A DNA stretch of 64,000 bases from Pseudohalioglobus lutimaris (GTDB lineage Bacteria; Pseudomonadota; Gammaproteobacteria; Pseudomonadales; Halieaceae). Below are positions 35,182 through 43,910 of this stretch, in pieces. Under the pieces are notes generated by a model. The model ran no database searches and was not told the DNA's origin. It saw nothing but the letters and a program-made list of their open reading frames with translations. The position numbers and the translations under genes are program-made. The DNA lies in the NCBI RefSeq assembly GCF_002866825.1, contig NZ_PKUS01000008.1, forward strand, positions 124,001 through 188,000. The letters are read 5' to 3'. Numbering within the stretch: the first letter of the stretch is position 1; each line of letters starts with the position of its first letter.

Positions 35182-35568
35182 ATGAGCGATACCCTGAAGC
35201 GCTGGCATGGATTTGTTGCCAGCGGTGATGCTGAGATGCTGAACGAGCTGATCGCAGATGATTGTGTATTCCTGTCGCCGGTAGTGCATACGCCCCAGGT
35301 AGGGGGGGATATTACCCGCCTTTACCTGACCGGGGCGATGCACGTGCTTGAAGACGGCTTCCACTATGTAAAGGAAGTGGTCAGCGGTAATCATGCGGTG
35401 CTTGAGTTTGCCTGCGAAATAGATGGCCTGCAGGTGAACGGCGTGGATATCATGACGTTCAACGAAGAGGGTAAGATCAGCGAGTTCAAGGTGATGGTGC
35501 GCCCACTCAAGGCCATCAATGCGGTGCACATGAAGATGGGCGAAATGCTGGATCAGTTGTCGGCTTGA
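35182..35568 (+). CDS. NTF2-like (SnoaL-like) protein
   Basis: A 128-residue alpha+beta cone-fold protein (LKRWHGFVASGDAEMLNELI, then DDCVFLSPVVHTPQ and EFKVMVRPLKAI). Relatives act as isomerases or small dehydratases, for example ketosteroid isomerase, or simply bind ligands. Catalytic residues cannot be assigned with confidence. ATG 35182 has GGAG at 35171-35174 seven bases upstream. It probably closes the catabolic island. Confidence 0.8.
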   Translation: MSDTLKRWHGFVASGDAEMLNELIADDCVFLSPVVHTPQVGGDITRLYLTGAMHVLEDGFHYVKEVVSGNHAVLEFACEIDGLQVNGVDIMTFNEEGKISEFKVMVRPLKAINAVHMKMGEMLDQLSA

Positions 35569-35615
35569 CGACGGTGGACGTATTTCCAGAGACGGAACAT
35601 ACCGGGAGCGAGCTC

Positions 35616-36500
35616 ATGATTACCATTTCCGCAACGCTGCGAATATTGCTTGTCTCAACCCTGCTGGCCGTGGCCGCGTGTGGTGCTGACAAAGCCCCTT
35701 CACCGCTGATACCCGAGGGGGGGAAGGAGAGGCAGATGTCCAGGATCGAAGGCGAAGTATTTTATCGGGAACGCATGATGTTGCCACCCGGTGCGGAGCT
35801 GGAAGTGCAGCTGCAGGATATTTCCCGGGCTGATGCCATGGCCACGGTTATTGCTACCGTGATGCAGCAGCTTCAGTCAGCTCCCCCCTATCCCTTTGCG
35901 ATTGAGTATGACCCCGATTCAATTGATCCACGCATGCGCTATGCCTTGCGCGCAATCATCTCCATGGGTGATCGCCTGCTGTTCACCAGCACGGAATATA
36001 TCGACCCTTTTACAGGTGGTTCGATTGAGATAATGGTGCAGCGCGTGGCCGAACCGGTCGACAAGGCTGCGGCCGTAGAACAAGCGGCGAGTCCAGAATC
36101 GGGAATCGCGAGTACGCCTGCTCGATCCCGGAGCTCAGATGATGAAGTGTCAGCCCCTGCTGTCTGGGAACTGGTGACGCTGGCGGGCGAGCCAGCCCCG
36201 ACCGGAGCAGATGGCAATCCCGTCCAGCTCTCCATGAACTCAGAAGACAGCACCGCAGCGGGATTCTCCGGGTGCAATCGCTACAGCGGCAAGTTCAGTT
36301 CCGAGGGCAGCTCTGCCCATGGGACGCCAATCAAGTTTGGTCCCCTGGCTGGCACGATGCGTTTCTGCGCAGAAGGCGATGAGCTGGAGCGGGCCTACCT
36401 CAAAATGCTGGACAGCGTTGATGCATACCGTATGCGGGGCGAGGGCCTTGAACTAATGCAGGGCGACCGGGTGGTGTCTACTTTCAAGCAGCGCCGATGA
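35616..36500 (+). CDS. Lipoprotein with YbaY/YscW-like and META domains
   Basis: A 294-residue predicted lipoprotein (signal peptide with lipobox VAAC, lipidated Cys about residue 19). Residues ~40-140 match the YbaY/YscW beta domain (VFYRERMMLPPGAELEVQL). Residues ~190-290 match a META domain (AAGFSGCNRYSGKF and GTMRFCAEGDELERAYLK). It may take part in envelope maintenance or stress. ATG 35616 follows GGGAG at 35604-35608; a TTG at 35565 overlapping the previous gene would add 17 residues before the signal peptide and is not preferred. Confidence 0.85.
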   Translation: MITISATLRILLVSTLLAVAACGADKAPSPLIPEGGKERQMSRIEGEVFYRERMMLPPGAELEVQLQDISRADAMATVIATVMQQLQSAPPYPFAIEYDPDSIDPRMRYALRAIISMGDRLLFTSTEYIDPFTGGSIEIMVQRVAEPVDKAAAVEQAASPESGIASTPARSRSSDDEVSAPAVWELVTLAGEPAPTGADGNPVQLSMNSEDSTAAGFSGCNRYSGKFSSEGSSAHGTPIKFGPLAGTMRFCAEGDELERAYLKMLDSVDAYRMRGEGLELMQGDRVVSTFKQRR

Positions 36501-36517
36501 CCAGACGGACCTGACCG

Positions 36518-37711
36518 GTGGAACTGGACTCGCGGCAAACGCTGATCATCGCCATCCTGGTGCTTTACCTGGGGCGATTCATCAACGGCCGGTTACAACT
36601 GCTGCGCGACTACAATATCCCTGAGCCGGTCACTGGTGGCTTGCTGGCCTCACTGGGCTTCACTCTGGTTTATGTCTTTTCCGGTGCTGAAATCAGCTTC
36701 GATATGGCCAATCGCGATATGTTACTGATTGTGTTCTTTACCACGATTGGGCTGTCTTCACGGATTGACGTACTTAAGCAGGGAGGCAAGTCGCTACTTG
36801 TTTTGCTGGTTCTTGCGGTAATTTACCTGTTTTTACAGAACATGCTGGGTATCGGTATTGCTTCCCTGGCGGGAGCGCCGCCCGGCCTGGGTCTGTTAAC
36901 CGGGTCGGTCAGTCTCAGTGGCGGTCATGGTACCGCTATAGCGTGGGCCCCCACCTTCGCCAACGACTACGGCATGCCGTACGCTATGGAAGTGGGTCTG
37001 GCTTGTGCCACCTTTGGGTTGATCTTCGGCGGTATTCTGGGCGGGCCTATCGCCCGCTTTCTGGTCTGGCGTAATAAACTGGACGTGGGAGGGAGCGGTG
37101 ACCTTACCGTGGGCTTCCGCTATAAAGAGCACGAAATTATAAATGTGGACGGCATCCTCAAAGTCTTGCTGGTCATTGCCATCGCCATCGGCGTGGGTAT
37201 CCACCTCAACGAGCTGTTTGTCAGCTGGGGCCTGAGGCTGCCTGATTTTGTTACCTGCCTGTTCGCAGGCATCATCCTTACCAACAGCTTGCCGCGTTTC
37301 CTGCCGCGCTACCAGTGGCCCACCGGTACTCGCTCACTGGCGCTGGTGTCTGATGTGAGCCTCGGCCTGTTCCTGTCCATGTCGTTAATGAGCCTGCAAC
37401 TCTGGGCGCTGGCCGACCTCGCGGGATCGATAGTGATATTGCTGGTAGCCCAGATCGTGCTGATTACGCTCTTTACTATTTTCGTGGTGTTTCGCGCGCT
37501 GGGCGCCGACTATGATGCCGCGGTCATCTGTTCGGGATACTCCGGGCTGGCGCTGGGCGCGACCCCAACCGCCATCGCTAACATGACTGCAGTAACGAAG
37601 TCTCTGGGGCCCGCGCCCCGCGCTTTCGTTATCGTGCCCCTGGTAGGCGCCTTCTTTATCGACCTGAGCAACGCGCTGATCATCAACACCTTACTGAGAT
37701 GGTTTGGTTGA
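36518..37711 (+). CDS. gltS: Sodium/glutamate symporter
   Basis: A 397-residue inner-membrane transporter of the GltS family that imports glutamate with Na+. It has about ten membrane helices. The hallmark DYNIPEPVTGGLLASLGF is near residues 32-49, and the pore loops LSGGHGTAIAWAP and SGLALGATPTAIANM are clear. It starts with GTG at 36518, 17 bases after the lipoprotein gene stop. It probably forms its own transcription unit or reads through from the lipoprotein gene. Confidence 0.94.
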   Translation: MELDSRQTLIIAILVLYLGRFINGRLQLLRDYNIPEPVTGGLLASLGFTLVYVFSGAEISFDMANRDMLLIVFFTTIGLSSRIDVLKQGGKSLLVLLVLAVIYLFLQNMLGIGIASLAGAPPGLGLLTGSVSLSGGHGTAIAWAPTFANDYGMPYAMEVGLACATFGLIFGGILGGPIARFLVWRNKLDVGGSGDLTVGFRYKEHEIINVDGILKVLLVIAIAIGVGIHLNELFVSWGLRLPDFVTCLFAGIILTNSLPRFLPRYQWPTGTRSLALVSDVSLGLFLSMSLMSLQLWALADLAGSIVILLVAQIVLITLFTIFVVFRALGADYDAAVICSGYSGLALGATPTAIANMTAVTKSLGPAPRAFVIVPLVGAFFIDLSNALIINTLLRWFG

Positions 37712-37759
37712 AAGTCTGGATAGTCCGCGTAACTTTTTTTGGCGTATACTCCGTTCGCT

Positions 37760-38077
37760 ATGACTGAGTCAGTTTCCACATCTCTGCTGCACAGAAAAAC
37801 GGCCCTGCCCCTGACGCGAGCGCTGGCCCTGGTCGCGCTATTGTGCGTGGGCGCTCTGCAGGTGCAGGAGGCCGGCCACGGGCACTGGATTGAGCACGAC
37901 GACACCTCGGTTCAGTGTCTGGTGTGCAAGAACTCAGTCGGCACAGCCCTGCCCCTGGAGGCGCCCGCGGTCCAGCCCATTGGCATCGTTGCCGGTGCCG
38001 CTGTACTGCTTGCTCCCGCGCTTTCCGCCGTTGACTTCTCGCCGTCCCTGCCCCGGGCTCCCCCTTACTACTCCTGA
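37760..38077 (+). CDS. Small membrane-anchored His/Cys protein (DUF2946-like), next to a zinc-type TonB receptor
   Basis: A 105-residue protein with a hydrophobic segment (about 18-36), then a metal-binding-like stretch (AGHGHWIEHDD and CLVCKN) and a second hydrophobic segment near 75-92. Similar small proteins precede ZnuD-type receptors in some gammaproteobacteria. Its function may be periplasmic zinc or other metal handling (inference). ATG 37760 is used; a TTG at 37739 would extend it by seven residues. A gap of 35 bases with an AGGAG site leads to the receptor gene. Confidence 0.75.
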   Translation: MTESVSTSLLHRKTALPLTRALALVALLCVGALQVQEAGHGHWIEHDDTSVQCLVCKNSVGTALPLEAPAVQPIGIVAGAAVLLAPALSAVDFSPSLPRAPPYYS

Positions 38078-38112
38078 TAGAACTATTTTTCTATTTAATC
38101 AGGAGTTGAACG

Positions 38113-40185
38113 ATGAAGCGTTTTATCCCCCTTGCCGTGGCTGTGGCCGCTGCGAATTCGGCTGCTGCGCAGTCGGAACTTGAACATGTTCTGGTGTCCG
38201 TGCCCCTGCACAAAAAGACAGCGGAGACCGCGCTGCCGGTAACCGTGCTATCTGGTGATGAACTGCGCCGGGTAGCGGCAAGCTCTATTGGCGACACCCT
38301 CAGCAACACGCCCGGTCTGGCCAATGCCTCCTTTGGCCCTGGCGTTGGCCAGCCGGTTATTCGTGGGCAACAGGGTGCCCGGGTCACCGTATTACAGAAC
38401 GGCACCAGCAGTGCCGATGCTTCCAATTTGTCGGCAGATCACGCGGTTTCGGTGGAGCCGTTACTGGCAGACAGCATCGAGGTACTGCGTGGCCCGTCGA
38501 CGCTGCTGTACGGTGGGGGCGCCATCGGCGGCGTCGTCAATGTCCTCGACAATCGCATCCCGACATCGCTGCCAGATGAACCCTCTGGTGGTCTGGAATA
38601 TCGCCACGACAGTGCCTCAGACATGGATAATGTAGTAGGGCGTCTTGAAGGTGGCAGCGGCAACTTTGCGTTACATGTGGACGCCCTGTATCGCGACTGG
38701 AGTGATCTGGAAATCCCCGGCTACGCGGAGCGTGTAGACCACGACGAGGGTGAAGAGCATGGTGAGGAGGAAGCCGGGCGTAAGGGCGTGTTGGAGAACA
38801 CAGGCGGCCGCACCAGGAGTCTCACCCTGGGCGGCAGTTATCACTTTGAGGACGGTTTCTTCGGCCTCGCGGTGAGCCGGCTGGAGAATACCTATGGTAT
38901 ACCGGCGGGTGCGCATGCGCACCACGGCGAAGAAGAGTACGTGGATGACAATAAGGGCGAAGAGCAGGACGAGGGTGAGGAAGAGGGCGTAACCCTGGAT
39001 GTAGAGCAGGTGCGCTACGACGCGGCCCTGCACTGGCACGAGCCCGTCGCCGGACTCGAGGTTGTGCGCGGTTTTCTTACTTACACTGACTATGAGCACA
39101 AGGAAATCGAAGGCTCCGGCGAAGTCGGCACCACCTATGCCAACGACAGCTGGGAAGGCCGACTGGAACTGGTGCACGAGACCATGGCCAACTTCCACGG
39201 TGTATTCGGCCTGCAAATAAAGTCGGCCGAGTTCAGTGCCCTGGGTGAGGAGGCTTTTATACCGGTTACTGATAGCGATGAGACCGGTCTGTTCCTTCTC
39301 GAGGACTGGCATCGTGGCGACTGGACCTTCGAATTTGGCGCGCGCTATGACCACGACAAGCGTGACCCCGACTCAGCAGTGGCGCGCAGCACCAGTTTCA
39401 ATGCGGTAAGTGCGTCCGTGTCCGCGCTTTGGAACTTCGCCGCCGATTGGCAAATAGGTGCCGCCTTGTCCGCCGCCGAGCGTGCTCCCACCATCGAAGA
39501 GCTCTATTCCAACGTGGAGGCGAGCAATCAGTCAGAGCTGGTCGTGCATGCTGCGACCAACGCGATTGAGATTGGCAGCGTCGACCTGGAGACCGAGACG
39601 TCCAACAACCTGGATGTCAGTATTGATTGGTTGGGTGACGAGCACTATGTGTCCTTCACCGTCTTTTACAATGACTTTGTAGACTATATAGGCCTGCTGG
39701 CAACGGGTGAGGAAGTCGACGAGGTAATGGTGTATGCCTACGATCAGGAAGACGCTGAGTTCTATGGTATTGAAATCGACTCTGAGTTCACTCTGGCCGG
39801 CCCGGGAGATGGGGATTTACGCCTGCGTCTATTTGGCGACCTCATTCGCGGTGAACTGGACAATGGTGACAATGTGCCGCGGCTACCACCCCGGCGCGTG
39901 GGGGCGCGCCTGAGCTGGACCAATGATAGCTGGCAGTTCTGGGGACAGGTCGTCGATGCGGCTGACCAGGATCGTGCCGGTGCGAATGCGGAAGAGACAG
40001 ACGGCTATACGCGCTGGGACATGGGCCTGGATTACCGGCTGCCGATTGCCGCTGGGGAACTGGTCGCGTTTGTGAATCTCAACAACATCAGTGACGAGGA
40101 AATCCGCCTGAGCACCTCCTTTCTGCGCGATGTAGCGCCCGAAGGGGGGCGCTCCATTGAGGCTGGTCTTCGCTACAGCTTTTAA
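38113..40185 (+). CDS. TonB-dependent receptor, ZnuD-like with His/acid-rich loops
   Basis: A 690-residue receptor. The signal peptide ends near residue 19 (NSAAAQ), the plug starts at EHVLVSVPLHKKTAETALPV, and the barrel ends with EAGLRYSF. Two long extracellular loops are rich in His, Asp and Glu: about residues 208-220 (HDEGEEHGEEE) and 266-296 (HAHHGEEEYVDDNKGEEQ). This fits the zinc-binding loops of ZnuD. It probably imports zinc or another divalent metal. A small His/Cys protein is encoded just upstream; a Zur site was not recognised. Confidence 0.87.
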   Translation: MKRFIPLAVAVAAANSAAAQSELEHVLVSVPLHKKTAETALPVTVLSGDELRRVAASSIGDTLSNTPGLANASFGPGVGQPVIRGQQGARVTVLQNGTSSADASNLSADHAVSVEPLLADSIEVLRGPSTLLYGGGAIGGVVNVLDNRIPTSLPDEPSGGLEYRHDSASDMDNVVGRLEGGSGNFALHVDALYRDWSDLEIPGYAERVDHDEGEEHGEEEAGRKGVLENTGGRTRSLTLGGSYHFEDGFFGLAVSRLENTYGIPAGAHAHHGEEEYVDDNKGEEQDEGEEEGVTLDVEQVRYDAALHWHEPVAGLEVVRGFLTYTDYEHKEIEGSGEVGTTYANDSWEGRLELVHETMANFHGVFGLQIKSAEFSALGEEAFIPVTDSDETGLFLLEDWHRGDWTFEFGARYDHDKRDPDSAVARSTSFNAVSASVSALWNFAADWQIGAALSAAERAPTIEELYSNVEASNQSELVVHAATNAIEIGSVDLETETSNNLDVSIDWLGDEHYVSFTVFYNDFVDYIGLLATGEEVDEVMVYAYDQEDAEFYGIEIDSEFTLAGPGDGDLRLRLFGDLIRGELDNGDNVPRLPPRRVGARLSWTNDSWQFWGQVVDAADQDRAGANAEETDGYTRWDMGLDYRLPIAAGELVAFVNLNNISDEEIRLSTSFLRDVAPEGGRSIEAGLRYSF

Positions 40186-40210
40186 CCGCAGTCAGCAGAA
40201 GTGCGAACTT

Positions 40211-40245
40211 TTGACAAGCGACAGTGCGTATCATCCCTGTATAAT
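40211..40245 (+). promoter_or_regulatory. Candidate deaD promoter
   Basis: TTGACA at 40211-40216 and TATAAT at 40240-40245 are both perfect boxes but are 23 bases apart, longer than the optimum of 17. TATAAT alone, followed by a C-rich start region, is the strongest element. The start site would be near 40252. Confidence 0.5.
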
Positions 40246-40247
40246 CC

Positions 40248-40284
40248 CCGCCCCCCTCTCTGGGGGCGGCTGATTCTGCCGCCC
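40248..40284 (+). promoter_or_regulatory. Two mutually exclusive hairpins in the deaD leader
   Basis: CCGCCCCC (40248-40255) can pair with GGGGGCGG (40262-40269). Alternatively GGGCGGC (40264-40270) can pair with GCCGCCC (40278-40284). The two stems share bases and cannot form together. The second ends right next to the AAGGAA ribosome site (40285-40290) and could control its access. Whether the first stem is fully transcribed depends on the exact start site. Confidence 0.45.
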
Positions 40285-40295
40285 AAGGAAATGAC

Positions 40296-42086
40296 ATGTC
40301 TTCGCAAACGGCGATAACCAGCTTCGAGCAGCTGGCACTCCCCGCTCCCCTGCAGCAAGCCCTTACCGATGTAGGCTATGAAACCCCCTCGGCGATCCAG
40401 GCTGCTACCATCCCAGCCCTGCTGGACGGCAGGGATGTACTGGGGCAGGCGCAGACCGGGACCGGGAAAACCGCAGCATTTGCATTGCCCGTGCTTGCCC
40501 GCCTGCAGACCAAGGGAAAGTTACCTCAGGTCCTGGTGCTGACGCCCACACGGGAACTGGCTATCCAGGTCGCTGAGGCCTTCCAGAAGTACGCACGCCA
40601 CCTCAAAGATTTCCATGTGCTGCCCATTTACGGTGGTGCCGACTACCGCGGTCAGCTGCGGCAGCTGCAACGCGGTGTGCAGGTGATAGTGGGCACGCCC
40701 GGGCGGGTGATGGACCATATGCGCAGGGGTTCGCTGGACCTGTCCGCCCTGCGCACCCTGGTGCTGGATGAAGCCGATGAAATGTTGCGCATGGGCTTTA
40801 TCGATGACGTGGAATGGATTCTTGAGCAGACCCCTGAGCAGCGCCAGTTCGCGCTGTTCTCGGCCACCATGCCCAAGGTGATACACCGTATTGCCACGCA
40901 GCACCTGAAGAACCCGGTGGAAGTGGCCATCGAGGTGCAGACGGTGATCAACAAGTCTATTCGCCAGCGCGTATGGATGATGGCCGGCGTACACAAGCTG
41001 GATGCCCTGACCCGCATTCTGGAAGTAGAAGACTTCGACGCGGTGATTATGTTCGTGCGTACCCGGCTGGCTACGACTGAGCTGGCAGAGAAGCTGGCGG
41101 CGCGTGGTTATGCCGCGGCGGCACTGAACGGCGACATTCCGCAGAAGCAGCGAGAGTTAACCATCGACAGACTCAAAGCTGGCCAGATCGACATTCTTGT
41201 CGCCACTGATGTGGCGGCACGTGGTCTGGATGTGGAGAGAATCAGCCACGTCATTAATTATGATATCCCCTACGATGTCGAAGCCTACGTCCACCGTATA
41301 GGGCGCACCGGCCGTGCCGGTCGTGAAGGTGACGCTATTCTCTTTGCCGCCAATCGCGAGCGACGACTGCTGCGGGCGATCGAGAGGGCGACCGGCGAAA
41401 CCATAGAAAAAATGCAGCTGCCCAGCGCGGAGGAGCTGACTGACAAGCGCATGTCCCGCTTCAAGCAGCGGATAACCGAAACGCTGGACACCGCAGAACT
41501 GGACATGTTCCGTAAGGTGGTGGAAGAGTATCAGGCCGAGTATGGGGTGCCGGTAATTGACATAGCGGCTGCCCTTGGTGCGCTGGTGCAGGGCACCAGG
41601 CCTCTGGTGGCTGAAACCCGTCGTCCGGATCAGGACCAGAATAAGAGTCAGGCCCGGGCCCACGGCAAGAACAAAGAGCAGCGGGTCGAGGGCGAGAAAA
41701 AGAAGCCCCGGCGTGACAGCGGGCAAGAACGGGACAAGCGGCGCGCCAGCCCCGATAGCCAGCCGACAAAAGGCATGGAACGCTATCGCATTGAAGTGGG
41801 GAGCGAGCATGGCGTGAAACCGGCTAACATCGTCGGTGCAATCGCTAACGAGGCCGAACTGGATGCCGAGTACATAGGTCGCATCGATATATTCGATGAC
41901 CACAGCACGGTGGATCTGCCGGAGGGTATGCCCAAAGAGATTCTCAAGCACTTACAGACGGTTTGGGTCAGCGGCCAGCGGCTTAAGGCCCGTCGTGTGC
42001 AGGACGGCCCAGCGAAGCAGCACAAGCACAAGAAAGCGGCCGCAAAGGGCAAGAAAACAGGCGGACCCAAAAAGCACCCGCGCTGA
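40296..42086 (+). CDS. deaD: DEAD-box ATP-dependent RNA helicase DeaD/CsdA
   Basis: A 596-residue RNA helicase that unwinds RNA during ribosome assembly and cold adaptation. The Q motif, AQTGTGKT (about 51-58), PTRELA, DEAD (Asp158-Asp161), SAT, and HRIGRTGRAG are in order. A DbpA-type RNA-binding domain spans about 490-570 (MERYRIEVGSEHGVKPANIV), preceded and followed by Lys/Arg-rich linkers. The C-terminal tail is very basic. It has its own leader with a strong -10 box and ends 42 bases before ubiX. Confidence 0.95.
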   Translation: MSSQTAITSFEQLALPAPLQQALTDVGYETPSAIQAATIPALLDGRDVLGQAQTGTGKTAAFALPVLARLQTKGKLPQVLVLTPTRELAIQVAEAFQKYARHLKDFHVLPIYGGADYRGQLRQLQRGVQVIVGTPGRVMDHMRRGSLDLSALRTLVLDEADEMLRMGFIDDVEWILEQTPEQRQFALFSATMPKVIHRIATQHLKNPVEVAIEVQTVINKSIRQRVWMMAGVHKLDALTRILEVEDFDAVIMFVRTRLATTELAEKLAARGYAAAALNGDIPQKQRELTIDRLKAGQIDILVATDVAARGLDVERISHVINYDIPYDVEAYVHRIGRTGRAGREGDAILFAANRERRLLRAIERATGETIEKMQLPSAEELTDKRMSRFKQRITETLDTAELDMFRKVVEEYQAEYGVPVIDIAAALGALVQGTRPLVAETRRPDQDQNKSQARAHGKNKEQRVEGEKKKPRRDSGQERDKRRASPDSQPTKGMERYRIEVGSEHGVKPANIVGAIANEAELDAEYIGRIDIFDDHSTVDLPEGMPKEILKHLQTVWVSGQRLKARRVQDGPAKQHKHKKAAAKGKKTGGPKKHPR

Positions 42087-42128
42087 AATTTTGCTAGAGT
42101 GGCTGCTCAATGGGCAGAGCACTGAGCT

Positions 42129-42689
42129 ATGAACAAGCGCATAATTGTCGGTATAAGCGGCGCCTCCGGCATTGTCTATGGTGTGCGAGCGCTGGAGCTG
42201 TTGCGTGAGTGCGGTGTGGAAACACACCTCGTACTGAGCAAGTCTGCTGAACTTACCCTGCATCACGAAATGTCGCTTTCCGTCGCTGAACTAAAGTCGC
42301 TGGCCAGTGAGGTGCACGCGATCAAAAACGTAGGTGCGTCTATTGCCAGTGGCTCATTTGTAACCGCTGGCATGCTGATCGCCCCCTGTTCTATCCGCAG
42401 TATGTCGGAAATCGCCACAGGGGTGACCTCCTCCCTGCTGACAAGAGCCGCAGATGTGGTGCTCAAGGAGCGCCGTAGGTTGGTACTGATGGTACGCGAG
42501 ACGCCCTTGCACACCGGGCATTTGCGCACTATGACCCAGCTGTCTGAAATGGGCGCCGTGATTGCCCCCCCTGTGCCCGCTTTTTATACCAGCCCTTCGT
42601 CTCTGGAGGAGGTTGTTACCCAGGGAGTGGGACGCGTTCTGGATCTCTTCGACCTGCCTGTAGAGCAGGTCAAGCGCTGGCAGGGATAG
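42129..42689 (+). CDS. ubiX: Flavin prenyltransferase UbiX
   Basis: A 186-residue protein that makes prenylated FMN, the cofactor of UbiD-type decarboxylases in ubiquinone synthesis. The N-terminal flavin motif GISGASGIVYGVRALELL, the SGSFVTAGMLIAPCSIRSM region and RETPLHTGHLRTM with PAFYTSPSSLEE are all typical. The length is normal. It lies 32 bases before an MFS gene in the same direction. Confidence 0.96.
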   Translation: MNKRIIVGISGASGIVYGVRALELLRECGVETHLVLSKSAELTLHHEMSLSVAELKSLASEVHAIKNVGASIASGSFVTAGMLIAPCSIRSMSEIATGVTSSLLTRAADVVLKERRRLVLMVRETPLHTGHLRTMTQLSEMGAVIAPPVPAFYTSPSSLEEVVTQGVGRVLDLFDLPVEQVKRWQG

Positions 42690-42721
42690 GGTCAGCGTAC
42701 TGTGTTGCCGGGCCTTAGCTG

Positions 42722-43885
42722 ATGCCAGTACTTTTCGGAGTTGTCCTGCTGGACCTGATTGGCTTTGGTATCGTCATTCCCATTCTCCCCTTCCTTTCAC
42801 CGCAGCTCGGTGCCGATAAACTCGATATTGCCCTGATTATTGTTACCTATGCTGCCTGCGCCGGCATATCCGGGCCATTCTGGGGCCGCCTTTCCGACCG
42901 CACCGGGCGTAAGCCGGTGATAATGATTTGCCTTGCCGGGGGCGCATTGGCCTATGTGGCGCTGGGTCTGGCGGACGAGTTGTGGATGATCTTCGTCGCG
43001 CGTGGCTTTGCCGGTTTGATGGCCGGTAACTTTGGCGTGGCATCGGCGATGATGGCGGATATAACCGGTCCGGAGAATCGCGCCCGCGGGATGGGGCTTA
43101 TTGGCGCAGCGTTTGGTCTGGGGATGATACTGGGGCCGCTATTGGGCGGGCTGCTGGCCGGGGACAGCGGCAGTTTTGCCCTGCCCTGTATTTTTGCCGG
43201 AGTGATGTCGGTGCTGGCAATCATAGCCGCCGCCGTCTTGCTGCCGGAGTCATTGGCCGCTGACAAGCGGCGAGCGAACCGACGGCTGCAGCGTAGCGGA
43301 GACCAGCCTTCCACGTATTCCATGCTCAAAAGCAGTGGCACCCGCCTGTTTGTCTTTCAGTACACCGTGCATACTGCCTGTGTCAGCTCCGCCACCTATG
43401 TATTCCCCCTGTGGGTGGCCGACCTGCTGGGCTGGACGGCCCGGGACGTGGGGCTGGTGTTTGGTATACAGGGTGCCATTATGGTGCTTTTACAGGGTGG
43501 TGCCATGGGTGCGCTGGTGCGCGCGCTGGGTGAGTGGGGTTTGTTGCGCATTGCTATCGTTATGTTCCTGGGTGGTTTCCTGCTGGCCGCTGCTGCTGAC
43601 TCCATGCCGACGATGGTTGCTTCGATGTTCCTGTCGATGTCGGGTGCCACCTTATGCATGCCTTTGCTGAACACGATTATCACCCAGCGCACACCTGCCG
43701 TGTATCGAGGGCGAGTCCTGGGTACGACTGCCGCTGCCTCCTCGTGGGGAAGAGTTTTCGGTCCTTTGTTCAGCGGGCTGGCACTGGGTGTAATCGGTTA
43801 CTCGGCCACCTGGGGGGTCTGGTCGCTGGTGTTGCTATGGTACCTGGCGTGGGTGATACGCGAGTCCGGCAGCAATTCAGCGTGA
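42722..43885 (+). CDS. MFS transporter (TetA-like, drug or metabolite efflux)
   Basis: A 387-residue inner-membrane protein with 12 predicted helices. The MFS loop motif GRLSDRTGRKPVIMI between helices 2 and 3 is clear, and GLIGAAFGLGMILGPLLGG matches motif C of drug-proton antiporters. The substrate is unknown. The ATG at 42722 has only a weak ribosome site; it could be translated by coupling with ubiX. It ends 25 bases before the SDR gene. Confidence 0.9.
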   Translation: MPVLFGVVLLDLIGFGIVIPILPFLSPQLGADKLDIALIIVTYAACAGISGPFWGRLSDRTGRKPVIMICLAGGALAYVALGLADELWMIFVARGFAGLMAGNFGVASAMMADITGPENRARGMGLIGAAFGLGMILGPLLGGLLAGDSGSFALPCIFAGVMSVLAIIAAAVLLPESLAADKRRANRRLQRSGDQPSTYSMLKSSGTRLFVFQYTVHTACVSSATYVFPLWVADLLGWTARDVGLVFGIQGAIMVLLQGGAMGALVRALGEWGLLRIAIVMFLGGFLLAAAADSMPTMVASMFLSMSGATLCMPLLNTIITQRTPAVYRGRVLGTTAAASSWGRVFGPLFSGLALGVIGYSATWGVWSLVLLWYLAWVIRESGSNSA

Positions 43886-43910
43886 ATGGATGACAACAAA
43901 GGAGAAAATG

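Noticed and set aside
2-35568. Whole island read as a classical steroid (cholesterol or cholate) degradation cluster
   Set aside because: No ring-degradation markers (KstD, Ksh, Hsa-type) are present, and the many CoA-transferases are atypical. Only the modular similarity is kept.
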